In this document: one piece after another, positions 43,461-57,800 of the stretch
Position numbering within the stretch: the first letter of the stretch is position 1
How the letters are laid out: each line of letters begins with the position of its first letter
NCBI GenBank assembly: GCA_000499405.2
Contig: HG738137.1
Coordinates: 8,817,609-8,881,608 of the forward strand
Source: Onchocerca volvulus
Lineage: Eukaryota; Nematoda; Chromadorea; Rhabditida; Onchocercidae
Direction of reading: 5' to 3'
Length of the DNA stretch: 64,000 nt
Made by a program: the position numbers and the translations under genes
The notes under the pieces: model-generated
Seen by the model: the letters and a program-made list of their open reading frames with translations, nothing else
The model's database searches: none
Told to the model about the DNA's origin: nothing

Positions 43461-44869
43461 AATTTGCTTATATTACATACGATATCTGTAACATTTGCAT
43501 AATTATTATAAAAAAATCAAATTGAAGTATAGTTTCATTTTTCCGCTGAAATTAAAGTGAAAGAGAAATAATAAATTGATATTTGGTCTGAATGATTGTT
43601 ATGATTAGCGTGTAAATTACTGATTTTATTGTTAATAATGGATGTGAATTACAAGGGAATATACCATTTTTATAAGAAATAATGATAAGATCTTGATATC
43701 ACAATTATGTTAATACAAAATTATTTTTTCCTGAAAGAATTTTGCAAGAGAAATGCATGTTTACTGCTATCAATCAATTATTTTGCTCCAAAATTTCAAT
43801 AAATCAAGATTTTCTTAAAATTCTTAACATTTTACCGATTTCTTTCTTCTTTAAATTTTAAAAAGTTGAAATTTATCAGTGACATCATAAATCGTTTTAA
43901 ATATCCTTTGATTTTTTCATATTTTCTTTACCTCTCCCATATGCAACTAATTCCTATTTGTTTTTTTCTAAATTTTTAAAGAAACTGAAATTTATTAATG
44001 TTGTCAAAAATTATCTGATTTTGTTTCATTTTTTGTGTTTTTTTTTTATCCTTCCTCTATGTAATTAATTTCAATGTAAAAATAAATGATTGTAAAAAAT
44101 ATCAGAAATGCAATAATGCTCACAATTATTTTTTGTTGATACTGTATTAAGTCAAAACTATTAAACTGATTGTTGACATATTAATTTGACAACAAATGAC
44201 AATACGATGTCATTTAGCATTATCTGTTAATGTTTCGAATTAACTATTTTGTCAAAAATTTAAAAATGAACGATAAAAAAATCCAAAAAAAAAAAATTTT
44301 CCTAGTAATTAAAACCAAATAAACTTTTAAACAATATATTTTCAAGCATTATCATAATACAATGTTACATATTCTGCTATTACTATTTACTAATCTAAAG
44401 AATAATCAAATTAATTGTTTACTCAATATTTATCAAGGTGACTGATTCAAGAAAATTATATGCAAAACATACGATTTGATTCAGAATCAATATTTCTTTA
44501 ATATTTTACAAAGTTACGAAAATTTCAAGCCTAATTACAATTTCCATATGTAACACTATATATTTTTATATTTTACAAAGAAAATAAAAAATTTATGGAA
44601 GTGAAATCTTTCAAAATCAGCAATAACTTGGACGATATATGAATATAAATCAAAAAAATCATCGTACTTTGGCTCAAATTATTTACTTTGACTCACACTA
44701 AACTCTAAAGTTTAACTAATCTCACGTTAAAAATCAAATTTGACCTATTTTATTTGATAAACAAGAAAATCATTACACTTTGACCTAAATTATTTACTAG
44801 GCCTTAAATTCCAATTAATCTCACATAAAGCAATAAATTTCAAATAAAATATCCTTTTTTTTTTTTTTT

Positions 44870-44966
44870 CAAAGCGACACGAACAAACCGATAATTCAGT
44901 TGAGCAGTATTCTTCTCTACCTGTAATAAAGGAAAGAGTGGGCCAGTGAACTGCACTGTCGCTTTG
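44870..44966. other. Candidate structured non-coding RNA or foldback element
   Basis: A 97-bp patch with clearly higher GC than its surroundings, closed by a perfect 10-bp inverted repeat (CAAAGCGACA at 44870-44879, TGTCGCTTTG at 44957-44966). Secondary complementarities such as CAGTT/AACTG lie inside. On the minus strand the element runs into an A-run (44854-44869 complement), which resembles a retroposed tail. It is not a tRNA: no A/B box fit and it is too long. Strand and identity unknown. Confidence 0.35.
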
Positions 44967-47900
44967 AATTGCGAACAGTCATATTGTTGCATTGCTTTTC
45001 GCAAATTATAATTTTCATCATATCAATAAAAAAAGATCTTTTTTCAAAAGATATTAAAAGAGGAATTGAAAAATTTTGTGATTTATAACAAAAATTAAGA
45101 ATTTGTGGAATTAAAAATTTCCAAAATCAACAAACAACTTGCAAAATCTATGAACACAAATCAAAAGGACAGTTTTATTTACAACTAGCATAATCCATTC
45201 AATACATTATCATTTTTCAAATGATAATATTTATTCTCATTCCTAACGTATATATTTATACTCGCATCAATGTACAACTTACAATAAACAATAAATTTAC
45301 TCTGATTAATAATAAGTTAACAGTTATCATTTGAAATTTATAATTAATAATAAAACTAGCACAAGAAATATTTTAAGAAACGTAAAATTATACTTTCATA
45401 AGAATTTACTTGCAAGGAGATATGAATTGATTGATTGCTTATGTCTGGAAGATAATTGATTACAACGATGATATGAAATGATTAATTGATTTATGTTTGA
45501 AGGAAGCAAATTTTTAAAGTTCCGAAACTTATAGAATATAAAACATTCCTAATGTGAAAACTTTATAATTTTCCCGCAACTTATTTTAGATATATGTTTT
45601 TAATTAAATCCTGAGGATTATTTTAAAATGTTTAAATAAAAGGATAATAGCCATAAAAGATGATATTACTTTGCTTTTGTAATATTCATTAGAATAATTT
45701 CTGCTTGTTAATGCTTGTTACATCAAATTAAAATGAAATTGAAGCTTGTCGAGAAGCAATCGTCACAAAACTTATCATTAGAAACTTATCAATGTTTCAC
45801 TTGTTATCAATTCCGTCACTTCTATCAATATTCCATTCAGCTGAATCTTATTTATCAACGTTAAGTGAAAATAATATATCATTATTCATAGAAATTGGAT
45901 TTTTTCTTATTATCAATCATTATATAAAAATATGATAAAATTCAAAACAAAATATTTCATTTTTCAATTCTTCTAATTGCATAAATTATAAAATCATACA
46001 AATTAAAAAGTTATCAGACTTGAAAATCACATCTCCAATATTAATACAATACTAATTAATTGCACAGCAATGAATTTTTGAAGATTTGAAATTATTTTTT
46101 CCAAATTTTAATTTCTTCCTTATTAGAAATCGATATCAGAACTTTTTTGTAGTTCCATAGAGACAAAATATTCGAAAGTACATGTTCATCTGTCGTACTT
46201 GCTATCATATCATCTGATAATTGAACATATCAAGCAAAATATATTAATTCGAAATGAAAGAAATAAGTATATTGGAATTTGCTAATCGTTCCATCTAAAG
46301 TAAGCCTTATTCATTGATAATAAATGAAAACCTTTTCTTTTTCTTCTTATTCCGGTTTTAATTCTAACAGAAATTTAAAAAATTAAATATTATTTGTTAA
46401 AGAAAAAAAAGGCCTATGCTTCGTTGACTTTGTCATTTTGAATTTTCTTCAATTTCTTCATCAACCGACTTATCAATATTGTCGTATTTCACAAAATTTG
46501 TTGATCAAAATTCTTCTCCTTCTTCTGATTACCTGCGAAACTGGTAAGTCAGTTTCGTTGATACAGTTCACTTTTTAATTTTCACTAATTTCAATTTTAT
46601 GATTTTCGAATTCATCCATTTACTTTCTCCTTCTTCAATCATATCAATAAAACCTAACTTTAGCATAGAAATAGCTAAAAGGTTTCTGGAATTCAGTAGT
46701 TTCAAAATTTTTAAAAATCATTTCTTCTGTAAATGAAATCGTTTTTTAAAGTTTGAAAATGTTTTTAAAGTATATCGAATTAAATACACTTTATAATATT
46801 GAAAAATCTATTTCCATCTAATTGCAACTTTCAAGTGTCGAATATTTTTTAATACTCTTTTTTTATAAAATTTTTTTGTTCCCAATCATTTGCGTCGTGT
46901 AGATTTCAAAATGACAAATATTCGATACCTGAAAAATCTGCCCAAAAATTTTATCAACTTTTTTTTTTTTTTTTTTCAAAGTATGTCAGCAGTAATGCTT
47001 TCGCTAAGAAGCTGTGTAAAACTATGTTTGAAATATTTGTTGCAAAGCCTGCAAGCAGCTGTCTGTTGGCAGCAAGCTATCGCTTGATAATTTATTAGCA
47101 ATTAATTAGCAGATTAAGCTAATGTCTACTAGTAATTAATTAATTGATAAGCAAAATTACAACGACGACGAAGCAATGCTACTACTTTTTGCAATTGATG
47201 CATGCTTAGATGCAAGAATTAAATAATTTGTAATCAAAATATAATCCCTGCATAATAAAATGCATGATTGTATTATGCATGCATTCAATACATCAAGTGG
47301 CTATAAATAGCTGTATTGCATTTGCAGCAGATGCAATCCGAAACAATTTAACAGATGATAAACTATAAAACGCCCGTGTTTTCAGAATTTTATTTCATCA
47401 ATTATCGAAAAAAAAAAAAAAAAAAAGCAAAGTCGTAATTTCGTAATCTTTCGTAAAATAATTTCGTAATTTCGTAGTTTTGCAAAAACATGCAATCAAT
47501 TGATCGAACATCAGATATTTCATTGTCTTTAGGCATAAGTGATATTAATAATATTATTTAAAAAAAAAAAAAAGTCCATGACGCATTCATATAATTTAAG
47601 TCAATATCTACGTCATGCCCAATTTCGCCATCTACTTATTGAAAATTTAACCTAAACTTCATCCATTCAAGCTGTTGCTGTATAAATGTAATAATAATTA
47701 CCTGTTAAGCTTTGTTAAGTAGAAAATTTATTTAAATTTTCAAATTCTAGATTAGAAATGGAAATTTTTCGAATTTCTTAAATTTTCAATTCCTAATTTT
47801 GCTGAAAATAAAAAGAAATCATTAACAAACTCAAATGCAATTTTCAAATAAATTATTTCACTGATAACTGTTTTCTTTGTTTATTTTTATATTCAAATAT

Positions 47901-49170
47901 TATTTTCTATTCCAATTTCATTTAAGCTATCATTTTTAAATACCTTTCCTATTTTGAACCAAATATTTCATAACTCTGTATTTTATGAACGACTAACTTA
48001 TTTTATAAACGTACGTGTACACGTAAAATTCCTACACAGTTAAAGTTTATAAATCCGTAATATTTTGTTCATATCTAAGAAAATTTTTTGAATATTTATA
48101 ATTTCGTTATATTTTTGAATATTTATGATTTCGTTAACTTTTTATTCATTTAAAGTTACAATTTGAAATTTAATTAATCATTTTTTATTTTATTTGCTTA
48201 TTTATTTATTCTTTTTTTTTCGAGAATAATAATCATTGAAAAAATTGCGCTTTTATCAAAAACAAAGCTATTATTTCAAATAATTTTTCTAAACTTTTTA
48301 AATTTCATTTTGTTTTAAATTTTTTTGCAAAACTTTAATTTCCTTTTTATGAGACTAAACTCCAAGAAAATTAGTAGTTAATCTTCATTCTCTTAAATAA
48401 TGATGCTTTTAAGAGATTTTTGAAATGCTAATTTGATTTTCTAGTGCCGCTATCATGTGAAATGAATTCCAATTACTTTTGAAGTATCTGGCAAATATAT
48501 TATTTGAAAACAAACAACTTATTTCAATCGTCAAGTTTTTCTATTCTTCTCGATCAGTCATCATCATTATCTGTCTAAAATTCTTTATCAGTTTCTGAAG
48601 GATTTTGATTTTACTTATTTGCAAAAATAAATCTCGCAAGAAAGTTTTAATTTGCATTGACTTTTTAACTTTTAATTACATAAATTAAAATTTTTAGCTT
48701 TGAGCTATTTTTCAAAATAATTTCTAAATGGACAATTTTTCTAAAACATATTATCATCTTTATCTTTTCGAAATTAGAAAAAAAAAAGAAAAAAACTATA
48801 ATACTGATTTGCAGTTTGAAACTTTAGTGCTTTGTTGCAAAAAAGTATTCTTGACCAATTTCCGAATATATATATATATATCTATTCTGATAACTAGTGA
48901 TCAAAGTGATAAAAATTATCAATAATAATGATGAAATATATATATCACATTATAATGTTATCTTTTCAATCTAATTTTTACTTTATATCTTATCACATCT
49001 CAGAATTACAATGCTGACTATCTTTTTTAGAATCTGAAAGCAATTCTCATAGATGAACTTGTCAAAGTCAGTGAATATGTGATTTAAAGATTGACATTGT
49101 AGAATACTATGTTTAAATTACAATTTTAAATATCAACAATATAGTGATAATTTATTAAAATGATAGTGAT

Positions 49171-49171
<1 letters not shown>

Positions 49172-49236
<65 letters not shown>
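49172..49236. repeat. (AAT)21 microsatellite
   Basis: About 65 bp of perfect AAT triplets. Confidence 0.95.
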
Positions 49237-50559
49237 TTATCTTTTCATTCTAATACATTCATTAATCATGAAATTCATAAGGGAAATAGAAAAGAAATTT
49301 CTAAAAAAATTCGATGCAAAATTTGTAAAATAAATTTTATTTTGTTAAAATTTATAGAATCATTCCAATAAATTTATGGGAAATATTACAATTATTAGCT
49401 GAATAAAGATTCATTTTTAGCATGAATTTTTCTTTTTCAAATGAATCAATTTTTATTCTAACAACATACGTAAGTGTAAAAATGAAAATAAAATTCCAGA
49501 AAAATAATTTCAGAAAATTTAGTAAAGATATCAAAATTTATTATCTCTGTTCATCTGTTATCTATTATCATCAAAATTCTTATCAAAATCTCTTATCTCT
49601 GCTTTTTGGTGAGATATCATCCAACACCTCTTAATGGTATTGTTTCGGCGCTCCTGTATGATGCAATCTGAATGACCCGATACTTGAGATCCAAAAAATT
49701 TTAAAAATATTTTCATCATGATATGAGATTTCGTCATTTCATAACGATTTCAAGAAATGAACTTAGAAATTACTTTTTTTTTTCATTTTTTCCAATTATA
49801 AATCAAACTTTCATTTAATCGCCTAAAAATTATTATTTCAAAATAGTTTATGAGAAAGAAAGAAATTTTTTTTTTTGAAATTTGATAAATTCTTGTTGAA
49901 AAATTTTAATTCAAGTATATAACAATGGATTAACGAAAATTAGGAAAGTTTTGGAATTCTTAATTATTTAAAAATATGCGATTACGGTCAATATCATTTT
50001 TGATATTCAGTTTTTAATTTTTAAGCCAATGATTTTATCACGATTTCATTATAGAATATGTTGATTCCAAAAAAAAAAAAAAAAAAAAAGAAGATAACGA
50101 ACAAAAAAAAAAAAGCTAAACAACAGACAAACTTAGCGATTATTTCATAATTTCTTGAAAATTTAGAAAATTAATAATTTATAATCAAATTTATCATATT
50201 TCTTGAGTGAAATCTGAAATTTGTAATTTAATAGAATGAAATCAACATTTTCTTTTCTTAATTAAGAAAAAGAAAGAAACAATTTGATATTTTACTCTAA
50301 GAAACAGTCATGAGTAATTTAAAAAATTCAATTTTTAAGTAAAATCAACGTTGACAAGCTATTTAATTATTGTTATTCAACCTTTCTCTTTTCCTTTTGC
50401 TTTTTTATTTGCGATATTCTTATTTCATCAAGTTTTACTTAATTTAATTCTAGCTTTTACTTCTGTTGTATACGATTATGATTCTGATCGGACTTCTAAA
50501 ATTTAATTTTCTTTTTTTCTAAAATAAACTTAGTAATGCAGTTTTTTCAAGTAAGATAT

Positions 50560-50745
50560 TAGCTATGCTATATTAAATGTGATATATTACATACATATAA
50601 CGTTAGTTTTCGTCTCACGTAGGTTACCAACACAAAGCGTACGTTGGATATGATAACATTACGTAGACTTAGCTTCATTTCACGTAAAATATTAGCATGA
50701 AGTGTTACGTCTACATTCGATGTGATATATTACGTAAATTTAATC
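50560..50745. repeat. TACGTA/CACGTA-rich tandem repeat, about 2.5 copies of 66 bp
   Basis: Copies begin GTGATATATTAC, ATATGATAACATTACGTA and GTGATATATTACGTA, separated by CTCACGTAGGTTA and TTCACGTAAAATA elements. Lies about 1.1 kb upstream of the SLC22 start. Similar ACGTACGT or CACGTAAATACGTA clusters occur at 35650-35735, 48005-48035 and 53160-53215. Confidence 0.65.
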
Positions 50746-51847
50746 AAAAGAATGAAAATTTTCGCAACAATCAAAAAATCAATGAACAACAAAAAGATAA
50801 AAGATCAGAATTCAATCACTAAATAATTTTCCCTACTTAAAAAATAAACATTAATTGTCGTTTTAATATATGTTGATGTTTTAAACTAATGAAGACAGAT
50901 GCTATCTTTCGCTTTCTTTTTTTTTTTTTTTTTTGTAAAATTTTCATTTTTCCATCGAAAAACATCTTTTAAAAACTTTTTCAAATTTACCATTAGTCAT
51001 AACCGTTGACATAAATGTCTTAGAAACTTTCTTGCTTTTGAAAATTATGCGAATTAGAGAAAGTATAAAATTTGCATATCGTAATGATAATAAACATCGT
51101 TATTTTAATATTAAGATGAAATTATGTTTATTTTTGTCTCATCATGATAAGATTATATTTGATATGAAAAATTATTTAGGATTTTAAATTTAATGATTTA
51201 ATTACGTTAATGCTGACTTAATTATGAATTTTAAATTTAATTTTCGAATTTCTTGTGAAATTATACTTGTTTTATCCTACGTTATCATGAAAATTTTCGC
51301 GTATATTAATATAAGCAATTAGAATAGCGACAGCAATAAGATATTACGATCAAATATTTATATACAGGTATCGAATAACTAGAGAAATTTCGTATATCAT
51401 ATCAATCATTCAGAAATGTCCACGTTATAAATTATTTGCTGGTTAATTAATCATTGGTTTAATTACTTGGTTAGTATAAAAGCATTAAAATCAGTACAAT
51501 ATCATAATAAATCAACTAATTTTGGAAAGAATTTAAAGAATGAAAAACTTTAAAGTACTAAAATTAATTCGGAAATGAGAATATTTGCAAATTCTCTTGC
51601 AAAAATTCTTTACATAGGTTATAAGCATCCCCGATAAAATGTAAAAAGTAATGCAATAGTTCCTATTTCCAGTATATAATTCTGTTCTAGTGAAAATTTT
51701 CTGGTTCGAAAAATTCGAAGAAAAAATTCGATTTAAAATTCTAGGTATTATTTCAAAAAACAACGATAAAAAATTTACATTTGCAAAATTGTGTTTGGAT
51801 AAATCAAAGTGACAAAACCAAATTTAACAGTGGCACAGAAAAAAGTG

Positions 51848-54800
51848 ATGGATTTCGATTCTTTACTTGCTGAGGTAATATTTGCAAACTTATTATGAAT
51901 TTGATGATGTATATTGACTGAATGTCTTAGTTAAAATAAATAAAGAATTCATAAATGAAAAAAAAAAAAATGAAAGACAAACATAATGAACGATAATTTC
52001 ACTACCATAGATTTTGAATTGTTTTAAAAAAAATTGAAAAATAAGCGATAATTAGCTATAATTTAATCGCAATTTCTTATATTCCATGGATTTTTTCATA
52101 TGATCAATTTATCAGAATAGAATTAGGTAAAATGCAAATTATCCTAATTTCATCATGAAAACTTTTTCTCTTTTCAAATATTAAAACTCAATTTTTGCAA
52201 AATTCAATCAAACTTATTCAAAATTTTAAGTTTTTCAAAATTTTAGAAATAGGAAACAAAATCTAACAAAATGTAACTTACTTTTAATTTCATGATTAAG
52301 AACTCCTCAAGTATCAATAATTCAATTCAATCAATTTAAATTTTTGCAAGATTCAATCAAATTTGTTCGTAATTTTCAATTTTTTCAATTTTATAAATAG
52401 AATCAATTGAAAATTGTAATTAAGAAAGAAATGAATGAAATTTTTACAAAAGCTAAACTTATAGGTTGGCGATTTTGGTCCATTTCAAATTACATTATTC
52501 TTCACAATATGTTTACCGGCAACCATACCTTCCGCATTTTCGGCTTTCAATCAGCCATTTGTTGTCGGTCAACCGGATCATCGATGTCGATTACCGGAAG
52601 GACGCGAAGATTTAAGTCCAATAAACGAATTTGCTACATTGGTATTTAATCGAAATTCTATCTAGACTTGAATAAAGCTCAAATTTCAATAATAATCGCC
52701 ATTTTAGATATCTACAGTAACTAATATTATTTATAAATTATTGAAATTCTAAAGCATTCATAAAAATTTAAGTTTCAACAATAATTTCATTTCTGATTCG
52801 TACAATTTATGAAGAATTATTGATGAAATTCTTAAAAATTCCTTCAGGAACAAATGACTTGTCAACAATACAATGCTACCGAAGTTGATCTATTTTGGAA
52901 TTCCAGCATAGATTTTAAAAATAAGACGAAATATTTGAAAAACTTATCATTGATATCATGTCAGCAAGGTTGGATCTATGATAATAGTGTCTACATTGAT
53001 ACACTGGTCACTGAGGTATTGATTTTTTTTTTTGCAATTTAATTTAAATTCATAACTATTTCTGATCAGCCACAGATCATGTGAATTTTATCATATCTGC
53101 AAACGAAGTATTGATTATAAAATGATGAAGTTTAATGGCTGATATCTTCAGTTGATAACATGCGGTATCTTATGTGATCTTGTACGTGTGACGTACGTGA
53201 GATACGTTAGATCTTCAGTAATTTTATTTGAAAAAATTTTTGCAATATATATATATTATTTTCCATATGATATTTTATATATTTTATGAAATTGCTATTT
53301 TACACTTTAAAAAAGTTCATCTAAACTTTTCATCCAGAAAATTAGTTTTGATATAATTGAATTAAAATGAAAATATCAACCAAACATATTTAGTCCACTA
53401 ATTGGCAAAAAAACTAGTAAAAAAGTTTATCTAAAACATCTTCGTCTAAAAATTAATTTTACTATAAATAATGAAAAAGAATATTACGCAAATTTCATTG
53501 TTATAGAATAAAACGTGAATTTTTCAACGTTTTTGAAACGTTTTTTTTTTTTTGGCGTACTGAAAACATATATTACTTTATATGCATTATGCAATAGCTA
53601 TTTTATATTCTAAATAAATTTATCTAATATACTGAATTGAAATTAGATACAACAATCAATCATTTCATTTAATCTGCTAATTAATAAGCAAAATGAAAAC
53701 TTAAAAAAAAGAAAAGCTTTTTTCTTGAAGTTTTTTAATGTGCATGATTTTATATTCCGTAAAAGTTACTACAACTTATCTTAATATTACAAACTAATAT
53801 TAAGATAGATCAAATGGTCGAGATGAAATAATTGGGAGTTTCTGTCAAAATTTAGGGATTAAATTAAAAAATTTAAGAATCATTTCCTTCTCTATCCATT
53901 TGTTCTATCAGTTGATTGCTTTCATTCATTGTTAACGGATGTCAAATGTCAAATGTCAAATGTCAAATATCAATTGTGATTTTAACAAATTTATCATAAA
54001 AAAATTTATTCATAATTGTAAATTATAGTATGATTTGGTATGTGATCGAAAATATATGGTTGATTTGACAAGTATGACATTTTATATTGGTAGTTTCATT
54101 GGCAATGTTTTATTTGGATATATTGCTGATAAGTAAGTTTTTCAAAAATCCAAAGAATTAGAGCTTTTTTTTTTGCTTAATTTTAAACTTTTTCAAAATA
54201 GAATTATCAAAAATAAAAGTTTCGAACAGCACGAAAATATCGGAAATAAAAAATTTTAAAATTAAGTAAAAAAAGCTTAAAATATGAATTCGAAATTCAG
54301 AAGAATAAAAAATTTAGTTTAAAATTAACGGTAATTAAAAAAGTAAAAATTTTAAATTGAATAAGGAAGTTTAAAACAAAAAGAAAATAAGAATTCAAAA
54401 CAAGGTTCGCACGCAATCAATGAAATGTTAGAAAAAGTTAAAACCATTTTTTTTTCTTTTTTTTGATAACTTATGATTAGAAAACTTAATCAATCAATCA
54501 GAATTAGGCAAATAAATTATGATTTTTATTCGTCAAAATATTTTGATAATTGTTTTTCCGGAAAATTTTCCAGATTTGGACGTCGTGTATCATTTTTCAT
54601 AATCCTTGCAACACTTGTGATATTCGGTACAATGAATTCATTTGCATGGGATATTTATTCATTTACGGTGCTAAGATTTCTGACCGGATTAGCATTTCCG
54701 GCACTTTTTCAAGTACCATTTATTATAAGTAAGTGTATTGGTAGTAAAGTATATCAGTAACAAACTATGTTAGTAATAAAAAATAAGTATATTAATAATA

Positions 54801-57800
54801 AGTTTAAAAAATGTCTGAGTTATGTGAAAGAAATTACCTAAATATTTTTTTAATTCTTTTAATTTCACAATTTTTTTTTTTTTTTTTGTAAATGATTTTG
54901 AAATTTTTTAACTCAGTTGTTATCAATTGAAATATTACACTGAAGTGTTCCGAAATTTTATCCTATAAAATCTAATTTGAATAAATTTTAAAATGCTCAA
55001 AATTTGCATTAGATGAAATAGCTATAAGATTAATAGCAGATTTGATATTTTTTTAAATTTATTTTTAGTAAATGTTTTTGGAATTCTTGCGAAATTACAA
55101 TGAATCAAAATGTTTTCACTAAAATTTTCGAAATTTTATTGTACAATTTATGTTTGAACTAATTTTCAGTATATCTTTGAATATATGTTAGTATTTAATA
55201 ATATAATTTATTTTTAGTAAATGTTTTTTGAAATTTCTTACTAAATTGTTACAATGCACGATGTTTCGCTGCAATGTTTGAATTTTCCTTGCATGATTCA
55301 ATTTGAAAATTAATTCTAAAATGTTTTAAATTTGAAAATTAATTCTAAAATATTTTAAATTTTATATTAGGCATGGAATTTATGGGTGAATCAGGTCGTA
55401 TATTTACAACTATTGTACTCGACATATTCTTTGGAACAGCTTTGGTTTTACTTGGCGTCTTAGCAATGTCACTTCGTCGATGGCGACAATTAATTTTCTT
55501 TAGCAATGCACCATTTGTTGTTTTGTTTGTTTATTATTTGTAAGTTCCGGCGAATTTGTTACTTTAATCAATTTATTTTGGATTTTCATTGATACTACGG
55601 ATCGATCAATGATAAAAGTGATAGATATTAATTGATAATGATATGATAAAAGTGATGATATTACTTATAAAAGTGATAGGTGTTAATTGTGTCAAATGAT
55701 AATAATGATAAAAAGATAAGTGAAAATTTGAATGCTTGTTGCATTATTTTTTGATTACAGATTGATGTAATTTTTATTAGAATTAAAATACGGATAAGGA
55801 TATATTTCATTATCTATGTGCATTGATTGGATCAATAATGCAACAAGCATTCAAATTTTTCGTTTTAATGATAATAACTTTACTTCTGACATATATTATC
55901 AGTGAATTATCAGTAAGAAATGAAAATGAAGATATTGAATTCAGTTATCTAGAACATTCTAGTATGAACACTAATATTGAATCAGATTTTACGGATAATT
56001 GTTAACATTCAATTTTAACTCAATTGAAATACTCATCACAGACTAATCATCATATTTATTTCATATGTAATAATTTAATTTTAAAAATATAAAAATGTTT
56101 CTTAAAGCATTGTTCCGGAATCTCCACGGTGGTTACTATCGGTTGGCCGACACGCCGAAGCTAAAATTATTATTAAGCGTTTGGCAAAATTTAATGGACG
56201 AAATGAGGTTGATGTTGATGATCTGATGTCAAGGGTAAGCTTCACTTTTATTACGAATGATTAAAGGATTAGCTACAAAAGATTAGTTGCGAAAAATTAA
56301 TTGCGAAATTAGTTGCGAAAATAGCTATGAAAAAAGTCAACAAATTCAGTTACACTATTTTTTCACAAAATTTGATGGAAAAAATCGAATTTTCGCTATT
56401 TCGGCGATTTAAAATTTTTGTCTTTAAAAACTGATACTGTAATAAGATTGTAAATTAGTATTCTATGGACCATTTATTTAGCAATAAAAAATTTCCATTA
56501 GTTTCATCAAGTTTTCAGATTTTTAATTTAAATTACGAATATTTTTAAAGAGTATATAAAATTTATAAATTTTTGTTCATTCATAAATTATATTTTAAAA
56601 TTTTGCTATTTATTTATAGTTTGCCAGAAATTGTGATTTAACAGTGCATTCGAATATGTACAATTTATTTGATCTATTTCGAACACCAAATCTTCGAAAG
56701 AAAACAATTCTTATCACTTATATTTGGTTTGTAAAATTTTAAATTTTTCTTAATTTTTCAAAATCAAAATTAACTTAAAATTACTTTCTTTTTGAATACA
56801 TTTTCAAATTGTTTTATTCGTTTCCTTATTTATTTTCAATTACAAGCTTACACATATTTACCTTGTAAAATCTTACACTTTTTTCAATTTTTCAATAAAA
56901 ATTAAGAAAAGATATTTTCCTAGATTTTCCTGAATATTCTTCATTTAGATGAATTTTTTTAATTATTTTTTTTTTTTGATTACTCATCTATTTCTAATTA
57001 TAAATTCATATTTTATTTATTTTGTCAAAATTTTACATTCTTTTCAATTTTTTAGGAGTTAAAAAAAAATTTCCGTAATTTTTTGAATATTCTTTGTTTA
57101 GATAAGTTTTTGAACTGTTTTTTGCTTTTTTCCTTAATTACTTTTAATTATAGGTTCGTGAATGCAGTTGTTTATAATTGCTTAACATATAATATAACAA
57201 ATCTTCCTGTTAATGATTTCATATCATTTATTATCAATGGTGCAGTAGAATTGCCGGCTTATTTTCTTGTTTGGCCATTGCTTGATGCTGTTGGACGTCG
57301 CTGGTCATTGGCTGGGTCGATGATACTTGCAGGCTCAGCATGCATTTCAACACTTTTTACAAATATTAGTCATGGTTAGTTTTGATTAAATAGGAATATA
57401 TGTAACAAAAAAATGATTTCAAATAATAAAAAAATAAGTTTATTGATGTTAATTATCCTTGGTCAAAGAAAAAAAAAATCTGTTAAGGATGACTAAAGAC
57501 AAGTTTTTTTATTTCACACGTATCCTTGACCAAGTTTGTTTTTATTCCGCACGTATTCTTGAACAAGTTTATTTTTTAGAATTTTTTTTACTTATCTTTG
57601 ATTACGTTTTTTTATTAGCACAAGAAGACCGAAAAAATGTTACATTCACATTATGAACGCCTGGAAAACGTTGAATCAAGTATAGCTTTGTAGAATTTGC
57701 AATATTTCATTAACAATACTTTTCTCTTCTTTTTTTTTTTTTGTTTGAAAACTTAAGAGCCGTTTTTGATTATTGATTGTTAAAATCAAACGAAATATTG

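Larger units (their letters stand above)
35617..51847. other. 16-kb gene-poor intergenic region
   Basis: Divergent spacer between lev-10 (minus) and the SLC22 gene (plus), so both promoters should lie within it. I found no open frame supported by splice sites, domain motifs or raised GC. Small ORFs here (for example 36300-36581 minus, 40776-40994 plus, 46890-47087 plus) are low-complexity. Slightly GC-richer patches are at 37570-37700, 40600-40720, 44870-44990, 46980-47080 and 49630-49690. Named repeats inside it are listed separately. Confidence 0.6.

Noticed and set aside
47290..47345. TATA-like CTATAAATAG with TGCATTTGCAGCAGATGCA downstream
   Set aside because: Looks like a promoter core, but no transcript-like or coding sequence follows and TATA-like strings are common here.
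55823..56005. 60-aa ORF in SLC22 intron 6 with a hydrophobic stretch
   Set aside because: It cannot be joined in phase to exon 6 (stop after the nearest acceptor) and has intron-like composition.
57459..57656. 65-aa ORF in SLC22 intron 9
   Set aside because: Arises from a short imperfect repeat (ATTCTTGANCAAGTTTNTTTT type); no splice support.
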